From Diprion similis (lineage: Eukaryota; Arthropoda; Insecta; Hymenoptera; Diprionidae): DNA of 64,000 bases. Below, in pieces: positions 1 to 12,809 of the stretch (the first letter of the stretch is position 1; the number at the start of each line of letters is the position of its first letter). The notes under the pieces are model-generated. The model did not search any database, was not told where the DNA came from, and was given only the letters and a program-made list of their open reading frames with translations. The translations under genes and the position numbers were made by a program. The stretch is taken from NCBI RefSeq assembly GCF_021155765.1, contig NC_060114.1, positions 13,401,501 through 13,465,500 on the forward strand, in the 5' to 3' direction.

Positions 1-2154
1 TTATTATTTTTTTCTTCACGAACCTGAAACATGCAGTGTGAAAACGGGAAGTTCGAGGCTGACTCATGGCCATTCCGAAGTCGCTTGTTTTCTCTCTTAT
101 CCATCTGTTAGAAGAATGTTGTTTTTTTTTCGTGCTACTAGCTTATGGAATTTGTTCAGTTCGAGCCGTTTTATGGTAATATTAAGAGGATATCGACGGT
201 TATAATAACCAAGAATTCAAGAAATTTTTTTTATCTTGATTACAGTTTTTATAATCAGACAATATTCAAACAATTCTGTGGATTTTTGAAGCAACTTTGT
301 AATAGAGTATTGAAATAAATTTTTGGAAATGCATTCCTTGATCTTTTTTATTGAAATTTTTTTCTTTTTTTCAACCTCATTTGGAAAACCGCGAAACGTT
401 TCATTCCGTTGTTTCGTTGGTACTTTTTTTTTTTTTGTTTTTCTCAAACGGATTGAGCAAAATTATGATTAAAAAAAATTGACGGGCAGATAAACGGTGA
501 TTAAATATGAAACAAATTTCAAGTCCGAATTGATACAGTATAGAAATATGTCTAGTATTTTTTTCAACTTCTTTGCGTGTGTATGTATCGACGTGTCGAT
601 TGAAATTAGAAACAAACGATACGATAATTTGCAAACACGTAGTCGTAAAAATCGGACAAATTTTTCGCAAATTGGAAAAATCACGTGCGAATGGAGTTGC
701 AAATTGTTGTAGGAAATTTCCGAAGCCGGATCTTCGTCCTCTGCACGATCTTGGCTCAAGTTTTATACCGTTAATTCCTCTAAGACACATGATTCAAATT
801 CGTTCGACAAACATTGACAAGTTTTAGGGTTATATATACATATACATATATATATATATATATAAAAATATATAGAACTCGCGAATTTGGCACGTGCTTG
901 TGATTATTATTTGCTTGCATAGCACATCGTGATTATTTATCGTTATACGCAATGAATAAAAATTGCGGTTCACTTTACACACGTTTGTTATTTTATTTTA
1001 TTATATTATTATTGTTTGTTATTTTTTTTTTTTTTTTTTCATCATCAATTATTAAAGCGACTTACTTGTTCGCTTTCTAACGCAATTTCAAACGCAAGTC
1101 GCGGTTGTTTCGTACAAAAGCAAATTTATATCCGCCTAAATCTGGATTTCTCATACTATTCAGACGCGTGTGTATGTATGTACATATGTGTGACGGGTGT
1201 GTGTGTATGTATATATATATATATATATATATATGTAGATATCGTGTGTTAACTGTCGGAATAATCATTGAATTAAACTTGAGGCATCTTGGTTATTATT
1301 GCGCTGCCTTTTAAAGACGTTAATGCACGCTTCAACTGTGTATCTAAATTGTTATGTCGAGTACATACATAGCGATATCGTCACGTGATACCTTACGGAA
1401 TGAATTGCACAAATTAAAACCTTGACAGTTGGGTGTTTTTATTTTTTTATTTTTATTTTTTATTTTTATTCTTTTTATCTCACTCTTACAGCACTCGAAA
1501 AATTTACAGGAGAGAGCCGAAGAAAAATCACGGAACTTCGGGCCAGGTGACGGAAAAATCGTCGAATCCAAAATTTTTGCCAAGGTTTTTTCTTTTTTTT
1601 TTTTTTTTTTTTATCTTCGTTTCCATTTTCTTTATCGTCTCCTCATATTTCTCTTCATTTCTTTTTTTTGTTTTTTATCTTAATCGCGGATCGTACATTT
1701 TATTCAAGAAATGTTTTACGGTTGAAAGAAAACAAAAAAAAACAAAGAAAATAGTACCGTTTAGTAAGAAAATCTTAATAAAATTTCGCAAAGGTATGTA
1801 ATTGTGAGAGAAAAAAAAGTATGTCACGCGTGCGTTATAGCACGCATTTTGATTAGTAATCTTCTCCAACAAGTATAAAGAGGGAGAGAGAGAGAAAGGA
1901 AAATCAATGAGCTAAGATTCTTCTATTGTATTAAAGAAAAAAAAAAAAAAAAAAAAAAATGGTGGTGGTGATAAAAACAAGATGACTTCGAAGAGTGAAA
2001 GGAAGATGTTTATCCACGAAAGAATGAAAAAAAGAAATGGAAAGAAAGAAAGAATAATATTTTATATAGTATGAAACGGGAAGACTGCACGTTGATGTAA
2101 GAAAAAAAAAAAAAAAAAAAAAAGGGACCGTGAGGGGCAGCGGTAGAGACATAT

Positions 2155-2172
2155 ACCTATATATATATACGT

Positions 2173-2228
<56 letters not shown>
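2155..2228. repeat. (TA)n microsatellite, longest in the window
   Basis: TA dinucleotides run for roughly 70 bases, with a few interruptions (TACGTATAC) near the left end. Its translation accounts for the tyrosine/isoleucine runs in open frames here. Confidence 0.9.
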
Positions 2229-2231
<3 letters not shown>

Positions 2232-2580
2232 GCATTAGTCCATATATGTATAGCTATATAGTAATATCCTGCTCCGCCGCTAATGGTCATACTGAATTAT
2301 TTGAGGCGAACAAATATTTTTCTTTTGAAACAAGATACCGTCCTTTCCCTCTTCCGCCTCCTCATCTATCACTTCAACGTTCAAATATGTGGTTATTATT
2401 ATCATTTTTCTTCTTTTCAAAAATCCTCTTCCCCTCTCTTTCGATTTTTATCTCTCAATGCTCTTCTGTGTGTGACGTTTTCCCCTTCGTCTTTCGATTC
2501 ACATAAACATGCATTTACACGCATAATATTACATATACACAATATTCGAATAACCGAAATCGATGCCAAGTGTTTTGGTT

Positions 2581-2621
<41 letters not shown>

Positions 2622-4241
2622 AGAAACATGATATATTCTTCGCGTTTTGAATGATTGTGTAACCCGATCATGCAGATTCGCTCACATCATCGGAGAATTA
2701 TTCATCACAAGATATATATATATAGATATATATATATATATATATATATTATATAGGTACATATAGATATACATGTATTTATGTAGGCACATTAGCATAT
2801 CGTGTAGGTATGCCAGAGTGGTTCGCCGAAAAGAGAAATAATTTCTTTTTTTCCTTTCGCAGTGCAGATTCTTCGTAAAATTGTTTTTTAAGATGAAAAA
2901 ATAATTACATGAATATTTGAGCTCGATTGGATAAGATTTAAAGAACACGTGAAAAAAACGTTTACCCAATTTAGTTACCATCGATTTCGCCCGGAAATAT
3001 AGACGGAAGTGAAAAATATGAAGAAACCTGTTTTTTTTTTTTTTTTTAATTTTTTTTTTCTTTTTGCTGTAGACAATATTTAGTGCAAAAAAAAAGTTCT
3101 CCAGACATTTTATTTTATACAAAATTTTTCACATTTTGAGAATTATTGTGAATTTAAAGTGAAAAAAAAAAAAAAATTGTAAAATCAAAAATAATCGTAT
3201 ATTTGATTCAAAGAAAATAAATGTTTTGTTACAATATATAATGATGATCGTATTGTAAAAAGGATAATCCTAATCGTGAAACAATATTTTATTTTTCAAT
3301 TAGATTTCAATGTATAAACTATGAAACTCGAAAGTAAGACAGTCACGATTTGATCCTGTGTTAATTTTGGGTTTAAAAATATTTTAAATACCGAATTATG
3401 TGATGTGAAAAAAAAAAAAAAAAAAAAGAAAAACAGAAAAAAAATTCGGCCCACGTTTTTCCTTAACGGGGGAGTGTTTTGCGTCATTCGCAATCGACTT
3501 GAAGCATTTATAAAAAAATAAACGGTTTAGTAGAAAAAAAAATTGAAAAAATTCAAGTCACGTTTTTTACCGAGTAGAATATTAGAAAAAACCATGAAAT
3601 GATTTTGAAATAGTCGGGGCTTAACACTGGTCGAGTTGGCGTTGAATACCCCATATATGTGTATATATATATAACTATAAAATTCTATTTGCTCATAACT
3701 CCGGAACTATCGAAATGCAATCACGTCTCGTCAGATTCTAGGCTTTATTTCGTTACATATAGAATCGAATAGACAATTTTCTGAGATACCTACGTTCAAC
3801 GTAATTCGTAAGGCAATTCGGAAGCAGTCAAAGCAATTGCGATTTGATATTCTCATCCCATCCACCCTTATACCGACGATTTTCTCTCCGTCTTTAATTT
3901 TTTCTTCTCATTCCTTCCGTCAGCAGTGACCTACATTCCTCCTCCTCCTCCTCCCCCCCCCGTTATATTGCCGCATTGTATATTACACGATCGTCGCTTT
4001 GTACCTGATCCGACTTTGATTTCAACTCCAGACTTCAACAGCCCCGAGGCGGGGTTCGGGGGTCTGACTCGCCTTCGTTATACACGACATACGGTATTAA
4101 TCCAAATTTGGCGACAGGTGCGTGGGTGAAACGAGCGGAATGCCAAAAACGAAATTGAAATACACCCACCGTATCAATTATCGCAGATATAGGTATGTAG
4201 TTTGTGTAAAAAAAAAACAAAAAAAAAAAAAACGTTTCAGT

Positions 4242-4278
4242 CCTCTTCTTCTTCTTCTTCTTCTTCTTCTTCTTCTTT
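4242..4278. repeat. (CTT)n trinucleotide repeat
   Basis: About twelve CTT units in tandem, ending in a T run. Confidence 0.9.
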
Positions 4279-6027
4279 TTTCTTCAAATATATTGGAGAA
4301 TGAAGCTGTGTTAAAGTATAAAACACAGAGAAGGAAAGCGGAGAGATTTTAAGGGGCCGCGGGGGCGGGAAACGGCAATGCGGAACATCGATGTGGAATT
4401 TAAATTACTTCTGCAGCAGCCATGCGACTCGAAGCTGTTGAACAAACCGCGTTGCTACTTTGCATCGATCTGATGCTTTTTCAATGTTTCCTCAATTTTT
4501 ATATCTTTACTTTACTTTTGGTTACATGATAATAATAATAATCATCATCTTCGTCCTTGTCATATTCGTAGAAAAATTGACGGAAAATACTTTTTCAATG
4601 TTTATTATTATTAATCATTGGGAATGTAGAAAAACTTGCGTTACCATTGTTATTTCATTTTTGCACAAATTTCAACGATACTGCGAATCATTGCAATCGA
4701 ATTAATCCAAAGTATAGCTGTTGAATCAACAAATTTGTTTTTTTTTTTTTTGTTTTTTTTTTTTGGTAAAAATACCTCCAGCGTATCGTTTGTTATTAAT
4801 AGTCACGCGAAACACGTGGGCGTTGCAAAATTGTGAACGTAAAAAAATTCACTAACGATCCGATAAGGTTTCGTTTATTTATTTATTTGTTTTTTTCTTT
4901 TTTATATGCTTTTTCCAACCTTTTTCTGTCAGCTCGCGCGTTCAATAAGTCGAACTATACATATACGTATACATCATGGCTGACGCAATTATGTAACGCA
5001 TCGGCTCGATCATTGATTAAATAAAACTTTCCAATTGATAAATATATATATAATATATATGTAATATCTGTGTATAATGTTTAAACATTTAATATATAAT
5101 CTCATGAAATAAATTCATTTATCGTTAGTATAATGAATTTTTAACTACTCTCTTGTACAATAACTTATTTTGTGTAATATCGTATATATACTGCAGGCGA
5201 TTGCGTACTTATAGATACATAATTGATTTGAAATCGATTTTCGACTGTTATACGTTATACAATAAGTGATACAGTTTTAATTCTTATAGCTTCGTGGAAT
5301 GAATTATTGTTTGTTGAGGAGGCTGGTTGGACGAAAATCGATTCACTTTATCAATTTTATTACGAAATAGTCGCACATTGAGTACTCATCAAGTTGTTAT
5401 ACTCTTACGCTGTAGAGATATATTTTTTATTTTTTTTTTTTTTTTTTATACTGGAACAATAAACAAGAACTGATTGTTAGACGTTGGTGTTTTAATTCAA
5501 ATCGCTTTTGTATTCTTGAAAATCTAGGGGATTTTTGGATTATTTAACTAACAATGAGAAGATTATTTTATAGAAATACTCTGAAACAGTTTTATTTATC
5601 ATGTTGGTATTGTTCGAGGTTTGATTTTACAACATCGCACAGGTATTGACTACAAAATTGACTACAAGAAACAAAAGGAAATCTGTTTGGTGAATTTTTG
5701 GAAAAACGTCTTTGGAGTAATGAAATATGCAATCGTGTTTTGAAATAGAAAAAAAAACCTACCAGACTTTTTAGAGATTCGAAGCAATTTGGAACTCAGC
5801 ATCGATATTTAAGTTTTTGTTTATCATTCTCGTACTCTTTTTATTTCTGTAATTTTCAAACAGTTTTTCGAGGCTTCCGAGTTTGATTATAATTCGATAA
5901 ATACTCAACGTCCAGCTATCGATCGTACAATTAAATTGATAAGAAAAAATATCAGTTTTTTAACAACTTTTAAAAAATAAGAAGGTTAAACGTGCATCCG
6001 TGTAACTGCGCTAATCTTTTCATCATT

Positions 6028-6200
6028 CAGGGTGGCCACACATCTGGAAAATCTGAAAAACCTGAAAATGTCAGGGAATTTGAAAGAGTTCATGAAAAGC
6101 CTGGAATTGTCATGGGATTTTTAATTTGGTTCACGGAAAAAATCGAAAATCTCACTTTTCTATCACGGGAATTAAAAAGAATTTTTTTGAGGTTATAACT
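6028..6200 (+). mobile_element. Possible hAT-like repeat fragment (CAGGGTGGCCACA terminus)
   Basis: The sequence starts CAGGGTGGCCACACATCTGG, followed by A-rich and CTGAAAA-type motifs. This opening resembles dispersed animal repeats that begin CAGGGTGGCCAC. The YAGGG start is hAT-like, but I see no matching right terminus, and the right limit is arbitrary. An open frame across it is probably the repeat and not a gene. Confidence 0.35.
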
Positions 6201-7727
6201 TTACTTTCTTTCGTCTAGAAAACAAATTACCTCAAACAGACTTTTTTTTTTACCTTACATTTTTCCTCAATTCGAATCGAATCTTAACCGAATATAAAGT
6301 TAGTAAACTGAACGATTTTGGTTTTAGTAAACTTACTAGAACTGTGAAAATTTCAGGGAAAAACAGATTTTTTTTACGTCCTGAGAAAAAAATGGAAATG
6401 TGATCCAATTTTGTTCCAAAAAATTTCAAAAAACACCCTCTCATGCTATTTCGTAATTCCTTTGATTCCCGTAGGCAAGACCTTCTCCTCTACTCTCAAT
6501 CCCGTCAGGAACCTGAACCACCGGCGTCCTTTCAACTCCGTCTGTCTTCCACCTTATCGATCCACCGCTGTAAAACGTCCTCGGATATATACCTGCCTGT
6601 CCGCTGACGGAGGCCAACTAACTCGCCTGGACCACTATTGCATTACCTTCGTTACACGGATTATATAACGCCCGGGTTACATCGTATCGCACTTTGCATT
6701 CGTATATTCGTATCCAGCTACATGCACAGAGTGTTTAAATGTTTTTCAAAATTAGTCGAAATTTCGAGAAAAATTTTTAAGTGCGAGTCCAAATTTTTAC
6801 CGCTGTTCAGTTAAAGCGGGAAACGAATTATTTTTGGGAGAAAAAAAAGGTGCGTGTTTTAGCTTTGTTACTTTTTTTGATTTTAACCTGATTTCACTTG
6901 GAAAGCTGAAGAATTTTTTCTGTTTTTAAACATTGATTTTCTTACGATTTTGCTGTTATTTCCTGATTTTTTCTCGTATCCAACGTATTTACTTGTATAC
7001 CAAGTGATTTCCTACGATTTCCGAATATGCTAGGCTATTTTCAGTGATCTCCGGATTGGATAGAACTTCAGGAAATCACAACAAGTCATTGGAAATTGCC
7101 TAGAATGTTGGGGGAAATCGTCGGAAGTCGCTCGCAATCACTCGGTGAACTGGAATTCGACGAAAACACGCTGTAACGAAAAAGAAAAATCGGTAGAATA
7201 TCGATGAATTGATATTGGTCGCAATTGGAGTCTTCAGCGAATCGTACGATTTCTACATGATTCGAAATGATGACCGATGATTTCAGTAATTAACTCGATT
7301 GATTTATTTTCCTCGGTCATTTTACCTCCAGACCGTCGAGATTCGATGAGCTTTAATCCTTGTAAAAAGTTCAAACATGTCGTGCATATATATTTTATAT
7401 ATAATGTATAAAAAGTTCTGATCACATGTAGAGACTATATATAGTTATTCCTGGGGTCTGATGTTAAGTTAATAAGGATTAGAGTAACCCGAAACATCGA
7501 AACAAAAAAAATTATTACTTTGTAATTTTGAAAAGCCTTCGATGAAATTGAATTTTCAAAATACGAGTCTCATATCTTGCCTCATTACGATTTACCGAAT
7601 TTTTGATAAACCTGTATATACATGCAGTTCGAAAATGACGATGTTATTTGTCTTCTTCTCGAAATGAACTTCGAACACTAATTTTACACCAACGATTTTA
7701 TTTCCAACCGTTAAATTTGTCATTGAA
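6201..7727. other. Intergenic, no gene seen
   Basis: AT-rich sequence. A moderately GC-rich patch at about 6450-6670 (open frame 6411-6668) has no recognisable domain. From about 6950 to 7150 there is a degenerate recurrence of GATTTCC/GGAAATC words, suggesting an old decayed repeat. Confidence 0.4.
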
Positions 7728-7930
7728 TTAAGAGGATGCTACAGTCAGTTTTTACCGACCGAGTTAACGCCAGTTATTTTAACTATTATCACTGATCCAT
7801 GCAGCACTGAATAAGCAGTAACAAAACTCACTAAAAATATTTTCACACCAGTCGTACGTAACCTTTGAAAATAGTAATAATAAACAACATTAAACTCGGT
7901 CGGTAAAGACTTACCATAGCATACTCTTAA
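7728..7930. mobile_element. TTAA-flanked MITE (piggyBac-like), 203 bp
   Basis: The element is bounded by TTAA at 7728-7731 and 7927-7930. Just inside, the ends are inverted repeats of about 38 bp: TTAAGAGGATGCTACAGTC on the left, and TAGCATACTCTTAA (complement TTAAGAGTATGCTA) on the right. They include a perfect 15-bp match, TTTACCGACCGAGTT (7751-7765) against AACTCGGTCGGTAAA (7893-7907). Exact TTAA duplication is the signature of piggyBac-type insertion. There is no transposase. An open frame crossing it on the minus strand is an accident of the repeat. Confidence 0.7.
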
Positions 7931-10295
7931 CACTGAATGAATGGGCTTCTCGTATTTCTCTGATGAAAATTCGCTCGATTCCACAGGCGCTAGCGGACAG
8001 AAAATCGATCTACTTAATCACGTGTTCGTGTGTGTATGTGTGCGCGTGTGTATACATACATCAGGTATAATGCGGCTTGCGAGCGTTACCCTTCCTCCTC
8101 TCGTCTGAGCTTGCCTCTAGTACCTACTCCACTAAGTGGATTCGTTCGGTAATTGTCGCTAATTATTTGACGAGAGATTCAACCTATCTCCGGCTTGCCG
8201 TTGCAGGTTGACAGCACTTTGTGCCAAACGTTAGCCGTCCATGTATGGAGTACCTACCCACCTCGAGCCGTGTTATATTATACCTATTATAGGCCGTATG
8301 TGGAGGATCTGTATTGTTCGACGTATGTACACTTGACCGTAGTGATTCCGAGGCGAGTAATTTTTTTCGACCATCGGTTACGTCGGTAATGCAGAATCAG
8401 GCAGTAAGCGCCATTATCAGTCGGTCGGTAAACAGACTCTGTTTTGCTGAAAGTCAACTGTCTCTTGTTTGTATTTTTAGGTTATGTTTCCTCGCCGGCC
8501 GGCGGTGGCGCTGCGGTCTGATTTTATAACGCGATGCCAACGTAACGGAGTCGTAGAAATATAAACCGTCTTAGTATCGTGAAGGTTTGATCGACGTGAA
8601 ATGAGGTGCAGAAATTTTTTACAGGTCAAGTTTTTTTCTTTTCATCACTTGTAACGGTGATTTGCCAAGAGCATTGGTTTCGATGTATAGTTACTTTTTA
8701 CAGTTTCAATAGCGTCCGAAAAACAGGCTTTCAGAAATATTTTGGTCTTTTTTTGTCTGTGTTCCGAAAAACTTTCGCGATCATCTCGGCATTCGTGCGA
8801 TGATAAAATCTGAAATTTACAGAATCTTACAATCAAATGACGGACGGACTTGAAGAATGGCCATTTCGAATTTTTCCAAGATATGCTTCCATTGAAAAAA
8901 AATCCAAATTTCAATTTTTAAAAAACCCTCGCGACGTTCTCGAAAACGATATGGTGGAAAAAAATCTAAATTTATATGACTTTACATTCAAATGATGGGC
9001 ATGAAAAATTGCCGTCTCAGTTACACCGAAAGTTTCAATTACTTGCCCTATCTATTAGATAAATTATAATACCATAGAAAATTATGCACATACGAGTGAC
9101 TGTTTGAAATGCTTCAATAACGTCAGACACAAATTGAAATTTGAAATTCATTCAATTTCCGACACTCCAATAATTACATACATCTAAAATTGGAGGCGTT
9201 CAGTCAACGCTTTCGTTCTATTTAAAAAAAAATTTATTACACCCATCTCATTGCAATAATAACGTTTAAAAATAGTAACATCATAACCGTATATCATCAT
9301 ATTATATGTATGCATAAATAGATTCTATAAACACCTAAAAACCTTGGCAATAAATTATACGATTATTATGTGAGTAAATCTCGAATCAAAGCAAACATCA
9401 CACTGCAGTCTTGATACGATCGAATCCAACCATTTCTAACCTCTAACAAGTGCAAGAACAGCTGCAACTCTGCAGTTTAATTTTATTCCCTGTTCGCTCT
9501 AAGATTATATCGCATACTCACCAATTTTTCGACTCTTCGGGATTTTATTTTTCCTCGCAAAAAAAAAAAAAATAAAAAAAAATAAATAAATAAATAAATA
9601 ATAATAATAAGAAGAAAAAAAGCACAGGCACTGCACGCTTCCCGATATCCCAGTCGACGACGTCACCATTCTCGAATATTACAGCGTGCCTGGTCCTCGG
9701 TATATGTATTAACATTGTAACGATTCGAGCGTTGAGTAAAACGAGAGAGAGTAAAAAAAAAAAAAGAGAAGAAATTCGAAATAATATTTGAAGATTAAGA
9801 AAAAAGAATTAAAAAAAAAAAAAAAGAAACAAACGAACAAACAAACAATCGTCAAAATAAAAATGGAACAAAAAATGAAGAACTTCGAATCGTTTTCAAA
9901 GCAGGTCGAATTTAGCCGTGCAGCGATTGCTTGTCGTCCCATTTTAACGGTTGGGGGCTTTTCAGTATGTATTATACATATATACATATATATACGTATA
10001 CGTATAAATAATACTATCTTCAACGTGCCAGGAAATTTTAATACTATTATACACACTTATACGCCTGATACATACATGTATGCGTGTATGCCGAGGTATA
10101 CTAACAGGTACGCCACCGAATGGCAACCGGCACATCGTCAAGCGAACAAAGAGACGTAGAGACGCATAAGCAACACACGCACAGGGAAGTGATGAGCCAA
10201 TTTGTTGAACACCGCCAGGCTGGCTTTGGGCTGCTTCAATGTGTGTAGGTACGCATTTAACGTCACGCGGATATGTTATATATACATATATATAT
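7931..10295. other. Intergenic, no gene seen
   Basis: Contents: a (TG)-rich tract near 8020-8050; a somewhat GC-richer stretch at 8060-8530 with overlapping short open frames on one strand; an (AAAT)n/(AAT)n tract at about 9574-9615; A-rich runs near 9755 and 9810; and alternating TA/CG (TACATATATATACGTATACG) near 9975-10010. No recognised gene. Confidence 0.4.
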
Positions 10296-10790
10296 TAGGG
10301 TGGCGCAAAAAAACCGACTATTTTTTTTTTTTTTTTTTGAGTCTCGTGTGACAAAATGTTAGTTTTTGATGTTTTAAGAGCCAAGGACACTGAAGGACAG
10401 TTGAAAAATTTTTTTTTTAAAAGGTCGTTCCACATTTTTTAAAACGTCAGAAATCATCAAAAATCGATCTTTTTTTTCTAATTTTTTTTTTCGTTACGGT
10501 ATAATTTTATAGACAAAAAAAAAAAAAATAAGTTTCCGAAAGTTTCAGTTAAAAATTTGAATTTTGAAGGGTCGCTCATAATTTTTTTTCAATTTTTTGA
10601 TGCATTTCTTTAGATCTTTTCGAGTGACCTTTTAATATTCATATTAAAATTTCATAAATTTTTTTTCTTCAATTTAGTGAGAAGGAATCGATAACAATAC
10701 ACCACGACATGAATTAAAAATCAAACAAAATACCGAAAATATAATTTAATTTTTAGACGATTTTTGACATTTTCAAAAATTTTTGAGAAT
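10296..10790. mobile_element. hAT-like MITE, truncated or eroded copy
   Basis: It begins TAGGGTGGCGCAAAAAAACC, the same terminus as 49214. It continues with GAGTCTCGTGTGACAAAATG, AGGTCGTTCCACA, TAAGTTTCCGAAAGTTTCAG and ATTCATATTAAAATTTCATA, which match the reverse complement of the 49-kb copy. The match fades after about 10760-10790 (CCGAAAATATAATTTAATTT), and no second CACCCTA terminus is visible. The copy therefore lacks its right end. The right boundary is approximate. Confidence 0.75.
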
Positions 10791-12659
10791 TTTGAGAATA
10801 TTTGTCTAAAAAAAACTGTTTACTCCGTTCCATCCGATTTTTTTTTGTCACTTTTTTTTTTTATTCCAAAGTTTATACATTAAAGTATATTCCGGTAATT
10901 TTTTCATAGAAAATTTATCCACTCGCGGCTTTGTTACGATGGTCCCGGCGTAAAAAACATGTTTCGTATAACTGACAGGGTTTGCGGTGCTCAGGAGTTT
11001 TGACAGTCGGTTGATCTAAAATAAAAAAATTCCAACGGGATCTTGAAATATAATATATTGAGCCGTTCGCTGCGCACGGTTTTTATTTTTATTTATTTTT
11101 TTAACGAAACGGTGAACGTTTCGACTTTAGTTTTAGCGAAAAATATGGAAGAGAAAACTGGATTTATCGTCAGAATTTTTTTAGACGCCTCTTCATTTAT
11201 GTATTTTTTTTTTTTTTTTGTTTTAACCCGCTTATAGACCTTTTCAAGATCGATCTATCAGGCCTGCGAAGTTCAGTAAGAAAAAGAAGACAAAAATTCA
11301 ATTTAAACCTAACGATTTCAGTTACAGCTCGATCTGAAATTTTTCGTTTTGTTTATTTTTCCTTTCGCCTTCACGAGTTCGTAAATGTTTACCAATAATA
11401 TGTGTTGGCTCGTTATTGAAATATAAATATACATTGTATAACGCCCTGCGATATCAGACGTCGAGAGTACTCGAGAGTCTGAAATATTACGTGCGTGTGT
11501 AGTTTTATTTTAGACGATCGTTTCGTGTACGTTACACGATTCTCACGCATTATACATCAAGTCGAGATATGACTCGATCGATTTCATCCATCGATTTTTT
11601 TTTTTTTTTTTTTTTTTTATATATAACTTACTTAAGGCGTGAGATACTTGGCTCTTGGTTAAATTAAGAATGGGAGACTCGGTGGGGTCGGATTATGCTT
11701 GCAACTAAATGATGCAGGATTTAATCACAGTGAATATTATACCATACACTTTGACCAAATTTCCCCCTTGTAAAATCATGATAACGAGGTGCAACACCAT
11801 TGTGTATAGACTTTACACATCTGTACGATGCGCTGGTAATATCACGCGGTTCCTCTGCTTTCCCTTTCTTTTTTCGTCGCCGAGGAGAGAGAGAAAAAAA
11901 AAAAAAAAAAAACTGTAGGTTTACATTCTTTTTATACCCTTGAAGTTTATTTATTTTTAACTAATTTATACTTGGCTCGTATACAGAAGAGCCTCATCAT
12001 TGCTACCGTCTTGCTTAACTAACGATGAGAGTACAGATTGGGTGAAAGATTTTTGAAACGTTCAACGAGAGCGAATTACAGCTGTTGGCCTTTTTTTTTC
12101 TTTCCAATATCTTACGCTCCGTGAATTGTTATCGAGCGAGCAACGAGTTCTCCAATTTTCCTCCGAATATGTGAAAAATATATCATTTTGTAGTTTTCAC
12201 TGTTAAATAAACAGTAAATGTAGCTCTCACCGATCGTTAAGAGCATAGATCAGAATCAAGGTCTTTGAACTCCACCTCGCGGTCTCGACCCTCACACCAA
12301 TTATAAAACTCTCTTATAATATTTACTCAATCATTTAGTTACCGGTTGAAGATCGAACATTGTTAATAACGTTATCCTCATCCGGAGGTGCGAGAGATAG
12401 TAAAAATTTACAACTGTCTTATCGACTGTAAACAATGATCGACTGTAAACAATGATCTACAATTACTCTCTTTACCGACTGTAAGCAACGATCTACAATC
12501 ACTCTTTCTTACCTTCCGTCGGTCATTTACCGGCAGTTTTTCCTCTTACCGATAATCGACATGCTGCAGAAATCTCCACGCATTTCACACCCTATTCAAA
12601 ACGTCGGTAGTTCGGGGAACGGACAATAATTTCTGTCTGTTCCTAAAATAAATGCACGG
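10791..12659. other. Upstream region of the transporter
   Basis: AT-rich sequence with a long poly(T) tract (about 11596-11619), an A tract near 11895-11912, and the tandem repeat at 12421-12510. No open frame looks coding. It presumably includes distal regulatory DNA of the transporter. Confidence 0.4.
12421..12510. repeat. Short tandem repeat upstream of the transporter
   Basis: The unit ATCGACTGTAAACAATG is repeated twice in direct tandem. A diverged third copy (CCGACTGTAAGCAACG) follows after a spacer, and each block ends in ATCTACAAT(T/C)ACTCT. It begins about 390 bp upstream of the transporter ATG. Confidence 0.7.
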
Positions 12660-12809
12660 CCTCAGTCAGTTGCAGAAGTGTGGCGGGGACACAGCGCGTG
12701 GTTTTAGTATAGCTGAACGCGTGGAGAGTATTAAATTTTTTTTACTTCCTCGTACAAATCATAGCTAAGTGAAAAATTAACCAGATAAGGATAATTGTTA
12801 AACCATCAA
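12660..12809 (+). promoter_or_regulatory. Probable core promoter and 5' UTR of the SLC22-type transporter
   Basis: About 145 bases before the start codon there is an arthropod initiator-like TCAGT (about 12663-12667, in CCTCAGTCAGTTG). A weak AT-rich AAATAAAT lies just upstream, and there is no convincing TATA box at -30. From there to the ATG the sequence reads as a plausible unspliced 5' UTR. The assignment rests on motif and position only; a further upstream noncoding exon is possible. Confidence 0.35.

Larger units (their letters stand above)
1..6027. other. AT-rich intergenic sequence, no gene seen
   Basis: This 6-kb stretch is dominated by homopolymer and dinucleotide tracts: (TA)n at about 830-874, 1208-1236, 2155-2228, 2584-2621 and 2711-2750; poly(A)/poly(T) runs near 1020, 1590, 1935, 2103, 3030 and 3410; (CTT)n at 4242-4278. 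The open frames translate to runs of F, K, Y or I and have no domain. A short GC-richer patch lies at about 4030-4140 with nothing recognisable in it. Confidence 0.5.

Noticed and set aside
1931..2290. 119-codon minus-strand frame rich in Tyr/Ile and Phe
   Set aside because: It is the translation of a (TA)n microsatellite and poly(A) tracts; no domain.
7745..7984. 79-codon minus-strand frame
   Set aside because: Most of it lies inside the TTAA-flanked MITE.
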